A DNA stretch of 64,000 bases from Streptomyces sp. M41(2017) (GTDB lineage Bacteria; Actinomycetota; Actinomycetes; Streptomycetales; Streptomycetaceae): the NCBI RefSeq assembly GCF_002078175.1, contig NZ_MWFK01000001.1, positions 4,278,001 to 4,342,000 of the forward strand. Reading direction: 5' to 3'. The notes under the pieces are model-generated. The model saw nothing but the letters and a program-made list of their open reading frames with translations, searched no databases and was not told the DNA's origin. Each line of letters opens with the position of its first letter. The first letter of the stretch is position 1. Shown here in pieces: positions 1 to 9,335 of this stretch. The translations under genes and the position numbers were made by a program.

Positions 1-2019
1 GACTACGGCCTGTTGTGCGCGTACACCCACCCCGACTGCGACGGGCCGGCCCTGTCTCTGATCACCGACTGGTACGTGTGGGTGTTCTTCTTCGACGACC
101 ACTTCCTGGAGACCTTCAAGCGCACGCAGGACCGCGAGGGCGGCAAGGCCTACCTCGACCGGTTGCCGCTGTTCATGCCGCTCGACCTGTCGGCTCCCGT
201 ACCGGAGCCGGAGAACCCGGTCGAGGCGGGCCTCGCCGACCTGTGGGCGCGCACCGTGCCCGCGATGACGGAGGACTGGCGCAGGCGGTTCGCGGTCTCC
301 ACCGAGCACCTGCTGAACGAGTCGATGTGGGAGCTGTCCAACATCAACGAAGGGCGGGTCTCCAATCCCGTCGAGTACATCGAGATGCGCCGCAAGGTCG
401 GCGGCGCGCCCTGGTCCGCCGGTCTCGTCGAGTACGCCACCGCCGAGGTCCCGGCGTCCGTCGCCGAGACCAGGCCGCTGCGCGTCCTGATGGAGACGTT
501 CTCGGACGGCGTCCATCTGCGCAACGACCTCTTCTCCTACCAGCGCGAGGTGGAGGACGAGGGCGAACTGAGCAACGGGGTCCTGGTCCTGGAGACGTTC
601 TTCGGCTGCACGACCCAGGAAGCCGCCGAGACCGTCAACGACATCCTCACCTCACGGCTGCACCAGTTCGAGCACACGGCGCTCACCGAAGTGCCCGCGC
701 TGGCCCTGGAGAAGGGACTCACCCCGCCGGAGGTCGGCGCGGTCGCCGCGTACACACAGGGACTCGTGGACTGGCAGTCCGGCGGCCACGAGTGGCACAT
801 GCGCTCCAGCCGCTACATGAACCAGGGCGCCACGGACGAGCCGCGGCCCTTCGCCATGGGCGGTCTCGGCACGTCCGCCGCGGACATCGGCGGTCTGCTC
901 TCCGCGGCCGGTGCCGAGCGGATGCGCGCGTACACCCACGTCCCGTTCCAGAAGGTCGGGCCCTCCCGACTTCCCGACTTCCACATGCCGTTCGAGGTCA
1001 CCCTCAGCCCGCACCTCGCCGGGGCCCGCGAGCGGCTCACCGGCTGGATGCACGGCACGGGCATGCTCCAGGAGGGCGTCTGGGACGAGGACAAGCTCAT
1101 CGCCTACGACCTGCCGCTCTGCGCGGCCGGCATCCATCCGGACGCCACGCCCGAGGCCCTCGACCTCAGCTCGCAGTGGCTGGCCTGGGGTACGTACGGC
1201 GACGACTACTACCCGCTGCTGTTCGGCAACCGGCGCGACCTGGCCGCCGCCAAGGTGACCACCGCGCGCCTGTCGGCCTGCATGCCCATCGACGGCGACG
1301 AGGTCCCCGTACCGGTCAACGCGATGGAGCGTGGACTGATCGACCTGTGGCGGCGGACCACCGCGGAGATGCCACCGGAGGCACGCAGGACCGTGCGCGC
1401 GTCGGTGGACGTGATGACCGAGAGCTGGCTGTGGGAGCTGTCCAACCAGATCCAGAACCGCATCCCGGACCCGATCGACTACCTGGAGATGCGCCGGGCC
1501 ACCTTCGGTTCCGACCTGACCATGGGCCTGTGCCGGCTCGGCCACGGCCCCGCCGTCCCGCCGGAGGTGTACCGCAGCGGCCCCGTCCGCTCGCTGGAGA
1601 ACGCGGCCATGGACTACGCCATGCTCCTGAACGACGTGTTCTCGTACCAGAAGGAGATCGAGTACGAGGGGGAGGTCCACAACGGCATCCTCGTCGTGCA
1701 GAACTTCTTCGGCTGCGACTATCCGAGCGCGCTCGGGATCATCCACGATCTGATGACCCAGCGCATGGAGCAGTTCCAGCACGTCGCGGCCCACGAATTC
1801 CCCATCCTGTTCGAGGACTTCAAGCTCTCGGAGGAGGTGCGGGGGATCATGCGGGGCTATGTGGTCGAGCTGCAGAACTGGCTGGCGGGCATCCTGAAGT
1901 GGCACCAGGACTGCCGCCGCTACGGTGCGGCGGACCTGGCCCGGCGCGCCCACGGGTTCGTGCCCGACCAGGCCCCCGGCCTGCCGTTCGCCTGGCGGGC
2001 GGAGCCCGTCGCCCTCTGA
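1..2019 (+). CDS. geoA: Germacradienol/geosmin synthase (5' end outside window)
   Basis: This is a bifunctional terpene synthase of the cytosol. In this family the N-terminal domain makes germacradienol from farnesyl diphosphate and the C-terminal domain converts it to geosmin. Both class I domains are visible. The first has the metal-binding DDHFLE at 94-111 and an NSE-type NDLFSYQRE at 523-549. The second has DDYYPLLF from 1201 and NDVFSYQKE at 1630-1656. The frame is open from base 1, so the start lies upstream; about 672 codons are present and the family is about 725, so roughly 50-60 residues are missing. A strong terminator follows at 2073-2111, so it is probably the last gene of its transcript. 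Identification is very secure. Confidence 0.97.
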   Translation, partial: DYGLLCAYTHPDCDGPALSLITDWYVWVFFFDDHFLETFKRTQDREGGKAYLDRLPLFMPLDLSAPVPEPENPVEAGLADLWARTVPAMTEDWRRRFAVSTEHLLNESMWELSNINEGRVSNPVEYIEMRRKVGGAPWSAGLVEYATAEVPASVAETRPLRVLMETFSDGVHLRNDLFSYQREVEDEGELSNGVLVLETFFGCTTQEAAETVNDILTSRLHQFEHTALTEVPALALEKGLTPPEVGAVAAYTQGLVDWQSGGHEWHMRSSRYMNQGATDEPRPFAMGGLGTSAADIGGLLSAAGAERMRAYTHVPFQKVGPSRLPDFHMPFEVTLSPHLAGARERLTGWMHGTGMLQEGVWDEDKLIAYDLPLCAAGIHPDATPEALDLSSQWLAWGTYGDDYYPLLFGNRRDLAAAKVTTARLSACMPIDGDEVPVPVNAMERGLIDLWRRTTAEMPPEARRTVRASVDVMTESWLWELSNQIQNRIPDPIDYLEMRRATFGSDLTMGLCRLGHGPAVPPEVYRSGPVRSLENAAMDYAMLLNDVFSYQKEIEYEGEVHNGILVVQNFFGCDYPSALGIIHDLMTQRMEQFQHVAAHEFPILFEDFKLSEEVRGIMRGYVVELQNWLAGILKWHQDCRRYGAADLARRAHGFVPDQAPGLPFAWRAEPVAL

Positions 2020-2072
2020 ACGGCCCGCACACCGCCATGAGTCCGGGGTGAGTCCCTGTGACCGACAGCGTC

Positions 2073-2111
2073 GGCGGTGCGGGGTCCGGTTCGCACGGAC
2101 CCCGCACCGCC
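2073..2111 (+). terminator. Terminator after geosmin synthase
   Basis: A perfect 16-bp inverted repeat (2073-2088 and 2096-2111) with a 7-base loop sits 53 bases after the geosmin synthase stop. There is no long T run, as is usual in Streptomyces. It should separate geosmin synthase from the PDZ gene. Confidence 0.85.
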
Positions 2112-2272
2112 TTCCGTCATGTCACCGTGCAGGTACCCCGTACCACCGGCCCGGAGGGGGATTTCTCGAACAGGGGCGCCAGTCTCACTCGTTGGGGAAC
2201 CATCGCGCACCGGGGTGCGGGGTAGGGCAGAAGCCGCAGGCGATCCGCAGAGCATCCGCCGGAGGCGACCCC

Positions 2273-2908
2273 ATGGAACAGACCGCGTTGCGTCCCAAGC
2301 CGATGCCCGGGCAGGAACCGGGCACGGGGGAGCGTCCCTCCGGCGGAGTCCGGCGACCGCACGCGGCGAAGCGCCGCGGCAGGCGGCTGGTCACGCTGCT
2401 GTTCAGCCTCTTCGTCGGGGTGGTGCTGGTGCTCTCCGGAGTGGGGCTTGGCACGGTGGGCGCGACCGTGATCGGCATGAGCAGGCTGGCCGCCCTGCAG
2501 AAGCAGGCCGGAGCGGCCGGACAGGCGCACGGGCCGTCCGGCGGACCGGGCACCTCGGCGGCGCCGCGGCCGGGCGGGACCACGACCGCGTCCGGCGGCG
2601 GCGCCCCGCTCCCGCCGGCGAAAGCCGCCGGGGCGCCGGAGCGGGCGGCGCTCGGGGTGGAGGCCGTCGACGCGCCCAAGGGCGGAGGCGCCCTGCTCAT
2701 CGGAGTGCACACGCCTGGCCCCGGTTACACCGCCGGTCTGGTCCGTGGAGACGTCCTGCTCGGCGTCGGCGGCAGAGGGATCACATCGGCGGCTGACCTC
2801 GCCCACGCGGTCGCCGGCGCCGAGCCCGGCCGGGACCTCACCCTCGACGTCCGGCACGCGAACGGCACCCGGGCCCGCCTGTCGGCCGTCCCGGGCATCG
2901 CGACATGA
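2273..2908 (+). CDS. Single-pass membrane protein with C-terminal PDZ domain
   Basis: The protein has 211 residues. A basic N-terminal tail (about 1-38) precedes one membrane helix (about 39-62). A Gly/Pro/Ala/Thr-rich linker (about 75-120) leads to a C-terminal PDZ-like domain (about 125-205) with the pattern GPGYTAGLVRGDVLLGVGG. No protease domain is present, so it is not an HtrA protease; it looks like a stand-alone membrane-anchored peptide-binding module facing the outside. The ATG at 2273 is preceded by GGAGG at about 2261. The frame is open further upstream (to 1925), but that stretch has no ribosome site and overlaps the previous gene and its terminator. The partner is unknown. Confidence 0.75.
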   Translation: MEQTALRPKPMPGQEPGTGERPSGGVRRPHAAKRRGRRLVTLLFSLFVGVVLVLSGVGLGTVGATVIGMSRLAALQKQAGAAGQAHGPSGGPGTSAAPRPGGTTTASGGGAPLPPAKAAGAPERAALGVEAVDAPKGGGALLIGVHTPGPGYTAGLVRGDVLLGVGGRGITSAADLAHAVAGAEPGRDLTLDVRHANGTRARLSAVPGIAT

Positions 2909-3101
2909 GGGCGGCGCCGCCGGCTCGCACCGTCCTCCCGGTCGGCGCGTTCCGCGGCGACGAGGAGCGGAGCCGGCCCTCCGCCCCGGCGTGGGGTCGC
3001 GGGAAACGGAGGCGGCCCCGGGGACCGGCTCGCGCGGGCTCCGGCGGAGGGGGAAGATGCTGCCCGTAGCCCTCTGGGGAACTCCGCACACGGAGGCATG
3101 G

Positions 3102-4226
3102 ATGACCGCCGCCACACCCGCGCCCTTCACCGCCGTCGACTACGCGGCCCGTATGCGGCGTGCCGCCGAGGCCGCCGCCGACGCCGGCCTGGACGGTGTC
3201 CTCGTGGCGCCGGGACCCGACATGGTGTGGCTGACCGGATACCGCCCGGTCGAGACGGAGCGGCTCACCCTCCTCGTGCTCAGGGCCGGCCAGGATCCGG
3301 CGCTCGTCGTGCCCACCCTGGAGGCACCCGACGCGGCCAAGTCGACCGGCGCTCCCGCGCTGACCCTCCACGAGTGGACCGACGGCACGAACCCCTACGA
3401 GGCCGCCGCGCCCCTCATCGCCCCCGCCGGCCGCTACGGCATCAGCGACAACGGCTGGGCGCTGCACCTGCTCGGTTTGCAGAAACGGCTGCCCGGCACC
3501 CGGTACGCGGCCCTGACGGAGGCGCTGCCGATGCTCCGCGCCGTCAAGGACGCGGCGGAACTGGAGCGGCTCGCCGCGGCCGGAGCGGCCGCCGACGCGG
3601 CGTTCGAGGAGATCCGGAAGGTCACCTTCGCCGGCCGCAGGGAGGCGGAGGTCTCCGCCGACCTCGCCGACCTGCTGCGCCGCTTCGGCCACTCCCAGGT
3701 CGACTTCACCATCGTCGCCTCGGGACCGAACGGCGCCGACCCGCACCACGAGGCCGACGAGCGCGTCATCGAGCACGGCGACATGGTCGTCCTGGACTTC
3801 GGCGGCCTCAAGGACGGCTACGGCTCGGACACCTCCCGCACGGTCCACGTCGGGGAACCGGACGACGAGGAACGCGCGGTGCACGACATCGTGCGCGCGG
3901 CCCAGGAGGCCGGCGTCCGCGCCGTCCGCCCGGGAGCCGCCTGCCAGGACATCGACCGAGCGGCCCGTGCCGTCATCGAAGAGGCCGGGTACGGCAAGTA
4001 CTTCATCCACCGCACCGGACACGGCATCGGCGTCACCACCCACGAACCGCCCTACATGGTCGAGGGCGAGGAACAGCCTCTCGTCCCCGGCATGTGCTTC
4101 TCCGTCGAACCCGGCATCTACCTGCCGGGCCGTTTCGGGGTCCGGATCGAGGACATCGTCACGGTGACGGAGGACGGCGGCCGCCGGCTCAACAACACCT
4201 CCCGCGAGATGGTCGTCGTCGACTGA
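3102..4226 (+). CDS. M24 family Xaa-Pro aminopeptidase
   Basis: A cytosolic metallopeptidase of the creatinase/aminopeptidase P fold (374 residues) that removes N-terminal residues before proline; the exact substrate is not evident. The N-terminal creatinase-like domain covers about 1-140 and the catalytic domain about 150-370. All five di-metal ligands of the family are present: Asp232 (VLDFGG), Asp243 (GSDTSRT), His307 (RTGHGIG), Glu336 (SVEPGIY) and Glu350 (RIEDIV). The ATG at 3102 was chosen because a CGGAGG ribosome site lies just before it; the frame is open to 2745 but would overlap the PDZ gene. The next gene starts 63 bases downstream and may be co-transcribed. Confidence 0.9.
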   Translation: MTAATPAPFTAVDYAARMRRAAEAAADAGLDGVLVAPGPDMVWLTGYRPVETERLTLLVLRAGQDPALVVPTLEAPDAAKSTGAPALTLHEWTDGTNPYEAAAPLIAPAGRYGISDNGWALHLLGLQKRLPGTRYAALTEALPMLRAVKDAAELERLAAAGAAADAAFEEIRKVTFAGRREAEVSADLADLLRRFGHSQVDFTIVASGPNGADPHHEADERVIEHGDMVVLDFGGLKDGYGSDTSRTVHVGEPDDEERAVHDIVRAAQEAGVRAVRPGAACQDIDRAARAVIEEAGYGKYFIHRTGHGIGVTTHEPPYMVEGEEQPLVPGMCFSVEPGIYLPGRFGVRIEDIVTVTEDGGRRLNNTSREMVVVD

Positions 4227-4289
4227 CGTGGACGCACCGACCGCGCGGCGACCGCTCCGCCCCCGCCCCCGGACGACAAGGGCGCGACC

Positions 4290-5231
4290 ATGAGCCAACC
4301 GCCACCGACCCCCACCCCGGACACGGTCAGCCGGCTGGTCCGCTCGCTGCTCGCCGACGACGGCGCCCCGAGTCCCGGACCGGACGTACGGCCGGTCACC
4401 GAGGAGGGCGACCACCTCACCTGGTGGGTGGGTCCACGCCATGTGCTGCGGCTCGCCGGGGACCGCGACGCCTCCGTGCGGCAGCGCCGGGAGCTGCGGC
4501 TGCGTGACCTGGTCCGCCCGCACATCGGGGTGCCGGTCCCGGTCAGCGTCGCACGGGGCGAATGGGCGGCCGGCCTGGCCTACACGCTCGACACCCGGCT
4601 GCCCGGCGCCTCCGCCGAGGAACAGGGCGTCACGGCCGTCGGGGAGGCCGACCTGGCGAGCCTGCTGACCGGGCTGCGCGAGGTGCCCGTACGCCAGGCG
4701 GGGACCCTCGGCGTGCCACAGGTCCGGCCGCGGTCGCTGGAGACCCTGAGGTCCGCCGCGATCCGCGCGGCCCGCGGGCTGCCCGCCGAGGAGTTCGACC
4801 CGGTGGAGCTCGACCAGCTCGCCGAGCCCGCCGCCGTCCAGCTCGCCGCGCAGCAGGGCGTCGCGTTCCTCGTCCACCACGGCCTGCGGGGCGACCACCT
4901 CGTGACCGCCGCCGGCGGACGGGTGCGGGGCGTCCTCGGCTGGAGCGGAGCGACGGTCGGTGACCCGGCCGAGGACATCGCCGGACTCGCCGTCGCCGTC
5001 GGCGCCCCCGCCGCCGTCCGGGCCGCCACGCTCGCCGGCTACGGCGCCCGGCCCTGCCTGCGCGGTCTGTGGCTGGCCCGCTGCGACACCGTCGTCCGCC
5101 TCGCCGACCGCCTCCGCGGCCGGAGCGGCGACCCCGTGCCGCTCCTGGAGGCACAGCTGCGGCGGGCCTGGGAGACCATCCTGCTGGAACGCGTGACGGA
5201 CCTGCGGGACGGGCCGGACGAGGCGCCCTAG
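4290..5231 (+). CDS. APH/choline-kinase-fold protein, probably catalytically degenerate
   Basis: The 313-residue protein has the overall layout of aminoglycoside phosphotransferase-like kinases: an N-lobe with HVLRLAG-type strands and a C-lobe ending in a VGDPAEDIAGLA motif. The catalytic loop, normally HGDLxxxN, reads VHHGLRGDHLV, so the catalytic Asp is Gly in the natural alignment. The metal-binding Asp of the usual IDW/IDF motif is also Gly (VLGWSG). Both replacements are clear in the DNA (about 4876-4950). It may be a pseudokinase that only binds ligand, or the lineage may use a shifted motif. It follows the M24 gene on the same strand and is convergent with treZ, with 31 bases between stops. 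Confidence 0.65.
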   Translation: MSQPPPTPTPDTVSRLVRSLLADDGAPSPGPDVRPVTEEGDHLTWWVGPRHVLRLAGDRDASVRQRRELRLRDLVRPHIGVPVPVSVARGEWAAGLAYTLDTRLPGASAEEQGVTAVGEADLASLLTGLREVPVRQAGTLGVPQVRPRSLETLRSAAIRAARGLPAEEFDPVELDQLAEPAAVQLAAQQGVAFLVHHGLRGDHLVTAAGGRVRGVLGWSGATVGDPAEDIAGLAVAVGAPAAVRAATLAGYGARPCLRGLWLARCDTVVRLADRLRGRSGDPVPLLEAQLRRAWETILLERVTDLRDGPDEAP

Positions 5232-5262
5232 GGGCGGCGCCCGGTCCGTCCCGCACGGCGTC

Positions 5263-7008
5263 TCACGCCTGGGTCAGCACCACGCACGACTCGCCCGGCA
5301 CGTTCAGTACGCCGTCCGTGAGCGGCGCCGCGACCGGGTCCCAGGACGCCAGCACACGCCCCTTGCGGACGCCGAGCGGGATCACCGCCGGATCCTTGGA
5401 CAGGTTCACCGCCACCCGGACGTCACCGCGCCGCACGGCCAGCCAGCGGGCCTCCGGATCGTGCGCCACCCGGACCGCCGCGAGATCGGGGTCCGAGAGG
5501 TCGGCCTGCCGGTGGCGCAGCGCGATCAGCTCGCGGTACCAGGCGAGCAGACGCGCGTGGGCCGGTGCCTCCGGCTCCGACCAGTCCAGACAGGACCGGT
5601 CCCGGGTCGCCGGGTCCTGCGGGTCCGGCACGTCCTCCTCCGCCCAGCCGTGCGCCGCGAACTCCCGCCGCCTGCCCCGGCGTACGGCCTCCGCGAGCTC
5701 GGGGTCCGTGTGATCGGTGAAGAACTGCCACGGCGTTCCCGCGCCCCACTCCTCGCCCATGAACAGCATCGGCGTGAACGGCGCGGTGAGTGTCAGCGCC
5801 GCCGCGCAGGCCAGCAGCCCGGGGGAGAGGGAGGCGGACAGCCGGTCGCCCTGGGCGCGGTTGCCGATCTGGTCGTGGGTCTGTGTGTACCCGAGGAGAC
5901 GCTGCGCCGAGATCCGCGCGCGGTCGATCGGCCTGCCGTGGTGCCGGCCGCGGAAGCTGGAGTAGCTGCCGTTGTGGAAGAAGCCCGAGGTCAGCGTCTT
6001 GCTCAGGGCCGCGAGCGGCGCCCGCGCGAAGTCGGCGTAATAGCCCTGCCCCTCGCCGGTCAGCGTGGTGTGCAGGGCGTGGTGGAAGTCGTCGTTCCAC
6101 TGGGCGTCCAGACCGAGACCGCCCTCCTCGCGGGAGGTGATGAGCCGCGGGTCGTTCAGGTCCGACTCGCCGATCAGGAACAGCGGCCGGCCCAGCTCGC
6201 CCGCGACCGCGCCCACCGCCGCCGACAACTCCTCCAGGAAGTGCAGCGCCCGGGTGTCCTTCAGCGCGTGCACCGCGTCCAGGCGCAGCCCGTCGAGCCG
6301 GTAGTCGCGCAGCCAGGCCAGCGCACTGCCCACGAAGTAGTCGCGCACCTCGTCCGAGCCCGGCGCGTCCAGGTTCACCGCCGAACCCCACGGCGTCTGA
6401 TGCGTGTCCGTGAAGTAGGGCCCGAACGCGGGCAGGTAGTTGCCGGACGGCCCGAGGTGGTTGTGCACGACGTCCAGGACGACGCCCAGGCCGAGTTCGT
6501 GCGCCCGGTCGACGAAACGCTTCAACGCCTCGGGGCCGCCGTACGGTTCGTGCACCGCCCACAGGGAGACGCCCTCGTACCCCCAGCCGTGCCGCCCGGG
6601 GAACGGACACAGAGGCATCAACTCGACGTGAGTGATGCCCAGTTCGGCCAGATGGCCGAGCCGCTCGGCCGCCGCGTCCAGCGTGCCCTCGGGTGTGTAC
6701 GTCCCCACGTGCAGCTCGTACAGGACCGCTCCCGGCAGCGCGCGCCCGGCCCACTCGGACCGCCACGCGTACCGCGCCTGGTCGACCACCGCGCTCAGCC
6801 CGTCAGGACCGTCGGGCTGCCGTCGCGAGCGCGGATCGGGCAGTACGGGCCCGTCGTCGACCGCGAAGCCGTACCGCGTCCCGTCCCGCGCGTCCGCCTC
6901 GGCACTCCACCATCCCGGACGGCCCGGATCGCGCTCCATCGCGCTCGTGACGTCGTCGCAGTGGAGTGTCAACCGGTCGGCGTGCGGTGCCCACACCTCG
7001 AATCGCAC
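5263..7008 (-). CDS. treZ: Malto-oligosyltrehalose trehalohydrolase
   Basis: A cytosolic GH13 enzyme of 581 residues. It releases trehalose from the malto-oligosyltrehalose made by TreY. An N-terminal CBM48-like domain (about 1-95, starting RFEVWAPHADR) precedes the barrel. The nucleophile is Asp244 (GLRLDAVHAL) and the acid/base Glu281 (LIGESDLND); the family signature FMGEEWGAGTPWQFFTDH is present. The start is GTG at 7008 because AGGGGGA lies just upstream and the protein there begins exactly at the conserved domain; the frame is open to 7770 but would run through the divergent FHA gene. treZ sits 5.2 kb away from treY and glgX in this window, with unrelated genes between. Confidence 0.95.
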   Translation of the reverse strand: MRFEVWAPHADRLTLHCDDVTSAMERDPGRPGWWSAEADARDGTRYGFAVDDGPVLPDPRSRRQPDGPDGLSAVVDQARYAWRSEWAGRALPGAVLYELHVGTYTPEGTLDAAAERLGHLAELGITHVELMPLCPFPGRHGWGYEGVSLWAVHEPYGGPEALKRFVDRAHELGLGVVLDVVHNHLGPSGNYLPAFGPYFTDTHQTPWGSAVNLDAPGSDEVRDYFVGSALAWLRDYRLDGLRLDAVHALKDTRALHFLEELSAAVGAVAGELGRPLFLIGESDLNDPRLITSREEGGLGLDAQWNDDFHHALHTTLTGEGQGYYADFARAPLAALSKTLTSGFFHNGSYSSFRGRHHGRPIDRARISAQRLLGYTQTHDQIGNRAQGDRLSASLSPGLLACAAALTLTAPFTPMLFMGEEWGAGTPWQFFTDHTDPELAEAVRRGRRREFAAHGWAEEDVPDPQDPATRDRSCLDWSEPEAPAHARLLAWYRELIALRHRQADLSDPDLAAVRVAHDPEARWLAVRRGDVRVAVNLSKDPAVIPLGVRKGRVLASWDPVAAPLTDGVLNVPGESCVVLTQA

Positions 7009-7197
7009 AGAGTTCCCCCTTGTCGGCTCAGCGTGACCCAGCCCGTCCATGGTGCTCCACGCGAGATCAATGCGCTTTCCGATCCACCCTTTTGCCGCGT
7101 GTCCGTCGCCCATTGGGCGCGAACCGACCCTGTCGGCTTCCCCTGCTCTCGACCGGTTTTCTGGACACGTCGTCGTCGCTGACCGACAATCACGAGC

Positions 7198-7749
7198 GTG
7201 ACGTCGTCCTTCGAGTTCCACACGTACCCCGCGCGGCTGTCCGACGCGGAGCGCGACCGGGCGCTCAAGTCGCTCCGTGACGGCGTCGCCCTCGGCCGCC
7301 TCTCGCACGACACGTTCATCCGCCGGATGGAGCTGGCCCTGGCCGCCCGACGGTCCGAGGAACTCGCCGTGCTCACCGCCGACCTGCCGACCGAGAACCG
7401 CTGGTCGAAGGCGGTCTTCGGGACCGTGGAGGCCGTCTCCGGCTTCACCGTCCGGCTGCGCAGGGCCTGGCAGGCCGAGCGGCTCCCCAAGCTCCAGCTG
7501 CCCAACCCCGGCAGCCCGTACCCGCTGCGGATAGGCCGCGACCCGGCCAGCGGGCTCCGGCTCAACCACGAGACGGTCTCCCGCGTCCACGCCGAACTCA
7601 GCAGGCAGAGCGGCGTATGGGTGCTGCGCGACCTCGGCTCGACCAACGGCACGACGGTCAACGGCCGCCGCGTCGTCGGCGTCTCCGTCGTCCGGGACGG
7701 CGACCAGATCGGCTTCGGCCGCATGCTGTTCCGCCTCACCTCGGACTGA
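7198..7749 (+). CDS. DUF1707 plus FHA domain protein
   Basis: A cytosolic protein of 183 residues. Residues about 10-62 match the actinobacterial DUF1707 module (RLSDAERDRALKSLRDG, then FIRRMELALAARRSEEL). Residues about 108-180 are an FHA phosphothreonine-binding domain with IGRDPASG, SRVHAEL and DLGSTNGTTVNG, the standard GR, SxxH and NG positions. FHA domains read Ser/Thr kinase signals; no kinase is encoded nearby. The GTG start at 7198 lacks a ribosome site but follows GACAAT by 7 bases, suggesting a leaderless transcript. It is divergent from treZ across 189 bp. Function beyond phosphopeptide binding is unknown. Confidence 0.85.
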   Translation: MTSSFEFHTYPARLSDAERDRALKSLRDGVALGRLSHDTFIRRMELALAARRSEELAVLTADLPTENRWSKAVFGTVEAVSGFTVRLRRAWQAERLPKLQLPNPGSPYPLRIGRDPASGLRLNHETVSRVHAELSRQSGVWVLRDLGSTNGTTVNGRRVVGVSVVRDGDQIGFGRMLFRLTSD

Positions 7750-7756
7750 CCCGGCG

Positions 7757-7776
7757 CGGTCCGGCGCCACGGACCG
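7757..7776 (+). terminator. Weak hairpin after the FHA gene
   Basis: A 7-bp inverted repeat, CGGTCCG and CGGACCG, with a 6-base loop lies 8 bases after the FHA stop. It is short, so this is only a possible terminator. Confidence 0.35.
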
Positions 7777-7903
7777 TCCCGGGTGCCTGCCCGTCGGCCG
7801 GGGGCGGCCGACCGGACATCGGTGCCCTCGACATCCTTCGCGCGCAGAGGTGTTGACGTGGACCGGAGCCCGTGACTGACTGTAGGGACACCGTGTACAC
7901 CAG

Positions 7904-9295
7904 GTGAGCCGACGGCACCGCGTGAGGGGGTGTGTCCTGCCGCCTCTGCGCCGCTACCCGACCGTGCACGAACTCGGCGTCCACGCCGCCGCGCTCGCCG
8001 CCCGCCGCCCCGAGGACGTCCGGCTGCGCCGCGTGGGCACCTCCCGGGCCGGCGCGCCGCTGTGGCTCCTGTCGGTCGGACACGGCAGCCGGCAGGCCCT
8101 CGTCGTCGCCGGACCGCACGCCAACGAACCCGTGGGCGGGGCCACCGCCCTGCGACTGGCCGAGCGGGTCCTCGCCGACCCCCGGCTCACCGAGGGCGCC
8201 GACGCCACCTGGAACCTGCTGCTGTGCCTCGACCCCGACGGCTCCCGCCGCAACGAGACCTGGCTGTCCGGCCCGTACACACTCGGCCACTACTTCCGGC
8301 ACTTCTTCCGGCCCGGCTTCCTGGAGCAGCCCGAGTGGCTGCCCGAGGGCGAGGGCGGCGCCGTCCTGCCGGAGACCCGCACCCTGCTCGACCTCCAGGA
8401 CGAACTGCGGCCCTTCCTCCAGTGCTCGCTGCACGGCGTCGACGTGGGCGGCGCCTTCGTCGAGCTGACCCGCGACCTGCCGGGACTCGCCCAGCGCGTC
8501 GCACACAGCGCCGCACGCCTCGGCATCCCGCGCGAACTCGGCCCGTACGACACCCTGTACTGGCCGATGCTCGGGCCCGCCGTCTACCGCGTCCCGCCGC
8601 CGCGTACCGGCGATCTCGCCGCCGCCATCACGGAGGCCGCCGTCGAGTCCACCTGGTTCCACCCTCAGCCGTACGGCACGGTGACCGCGATCGTCGAGGC
8701 GCCCATGTGGGGCGTCGACGCCGTCGAGGACCCCGCACGGCCCGCCGACCCCGACGCCGTCCTGCGCTCGGTGAGCCATGTCCTGCGCCGCGGCACGCAG
8801 CACCTGGAGAGCGTCCTCGCGCGCGTGCGGCCCGGCCTGGGCACCTCGCCGGCGGTCGCGCGGCTGCTCGCCCCGGTCGACGACTATTTACTGGTCGGCC
8901 CCGGCATCGCCGACTCCTGGGACCCCGACGTACGGGACTCCACGACCCGCGCCCTGCCGCCCCTCGACACCGCCCGGCTGACCGCCCTGCGGCTCGCCGG
9001 GCGCCGGGTCGCCCTGCGCACGGCGGGACTGCTGCACCAGCTCGTGACCGCCACCGGCCGCGATCCGGGGGGTGTGCTGCCCGAGCTCGACCGGCTCATC
9101 GACCTGTGGTGCGCCGACTACCGCGACGGCTGCGGCGCGTACTGGATACCGGTGGCCCGTCAGGTCGAGTACCAGGCGCGCGTGGTGCTCGCCGTGTTCG
9201 ACCTGGCGGGACGGCACCCGCGCGTGAGCCCCGCCGCGCGCGACTCCGGGTGGGGCGCGGTGCCGCGGCCCACGGCACCCGTGCGCCGGGACTGA
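7904..9295 (+). CDS. M14-type zinc carboxypeptidase, TTA-containing paralogue 1
   Basis: A zinc peptidase of the M14 family (463 residues from this start) with no signal peptide or membrane helix. Zinc ligands are the HANE of AGPHANEP (HxxE) and the His of CSLHG. The likely catalytic Glu is in TAIVEAPMWG. It is clearly paralogous to the gene at 9336-10586, which lies tail to tail 40 bases away. Codon 329 is TTA (8888-8890, in DYLLVG), so translation should depend on the bldA tRNA if this is a Streptomyces. The start is uncertain: GTG 7904 has no good ribosome site, and alignment with the paralogue favours GTG 7922. The substrate is unknown. Confidence 0.82.
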   Translation: MSRRHRVRGCVLPPLRRYPTVHELGVHAAALAARRPEDVRLRRVGTSRAGAPLWLLSVGHGSRQALVVAGPHANEPVGGATALRLAERVLADPRLTEGADATWNLLLCLDPDGSRRNETWLSGPYTLGHYFRHFFRPGFLEQPEWLPEGEGGAVLPETRTLLDLQDELRPFLQCSLHGVDVGGAFVELTRDLPGLAQRVAHSAARLGIPRELGPYDTLYWPMLGPAVYRVPPPRTGDLAAAITEAAVESTWFHPQPYGTVTAIVEAPMWGVDAVEDPARPADPDAVLRSVSHVLRRGTQHLESVLARVRPGLGTSPAVARLLAPVDDYLLVGPGIADSWDPDVRDSTTRALPPLDTARLTALRLAGRRVALRTAGLLHQLVTATGRDPGGVLPELDRLIDLWCADYRDGCGAYWIPVARQVEYQARVVLAVFDLAGRHPRVSPAARDSGWGAVPRPTAPVRRD

Positions 9296-9335
9296 CCCGG
9301 GCGCGGGGACAGGGGCGGAGCGACCGTTCGCGGGG

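Noticed and set aside
7851..7890. TTGACG at 7853 as a promoter for M14 peptidase 1
   Set aside because: The nearest -10-like sequence is about 24 bases away, too far for a normal spacer.
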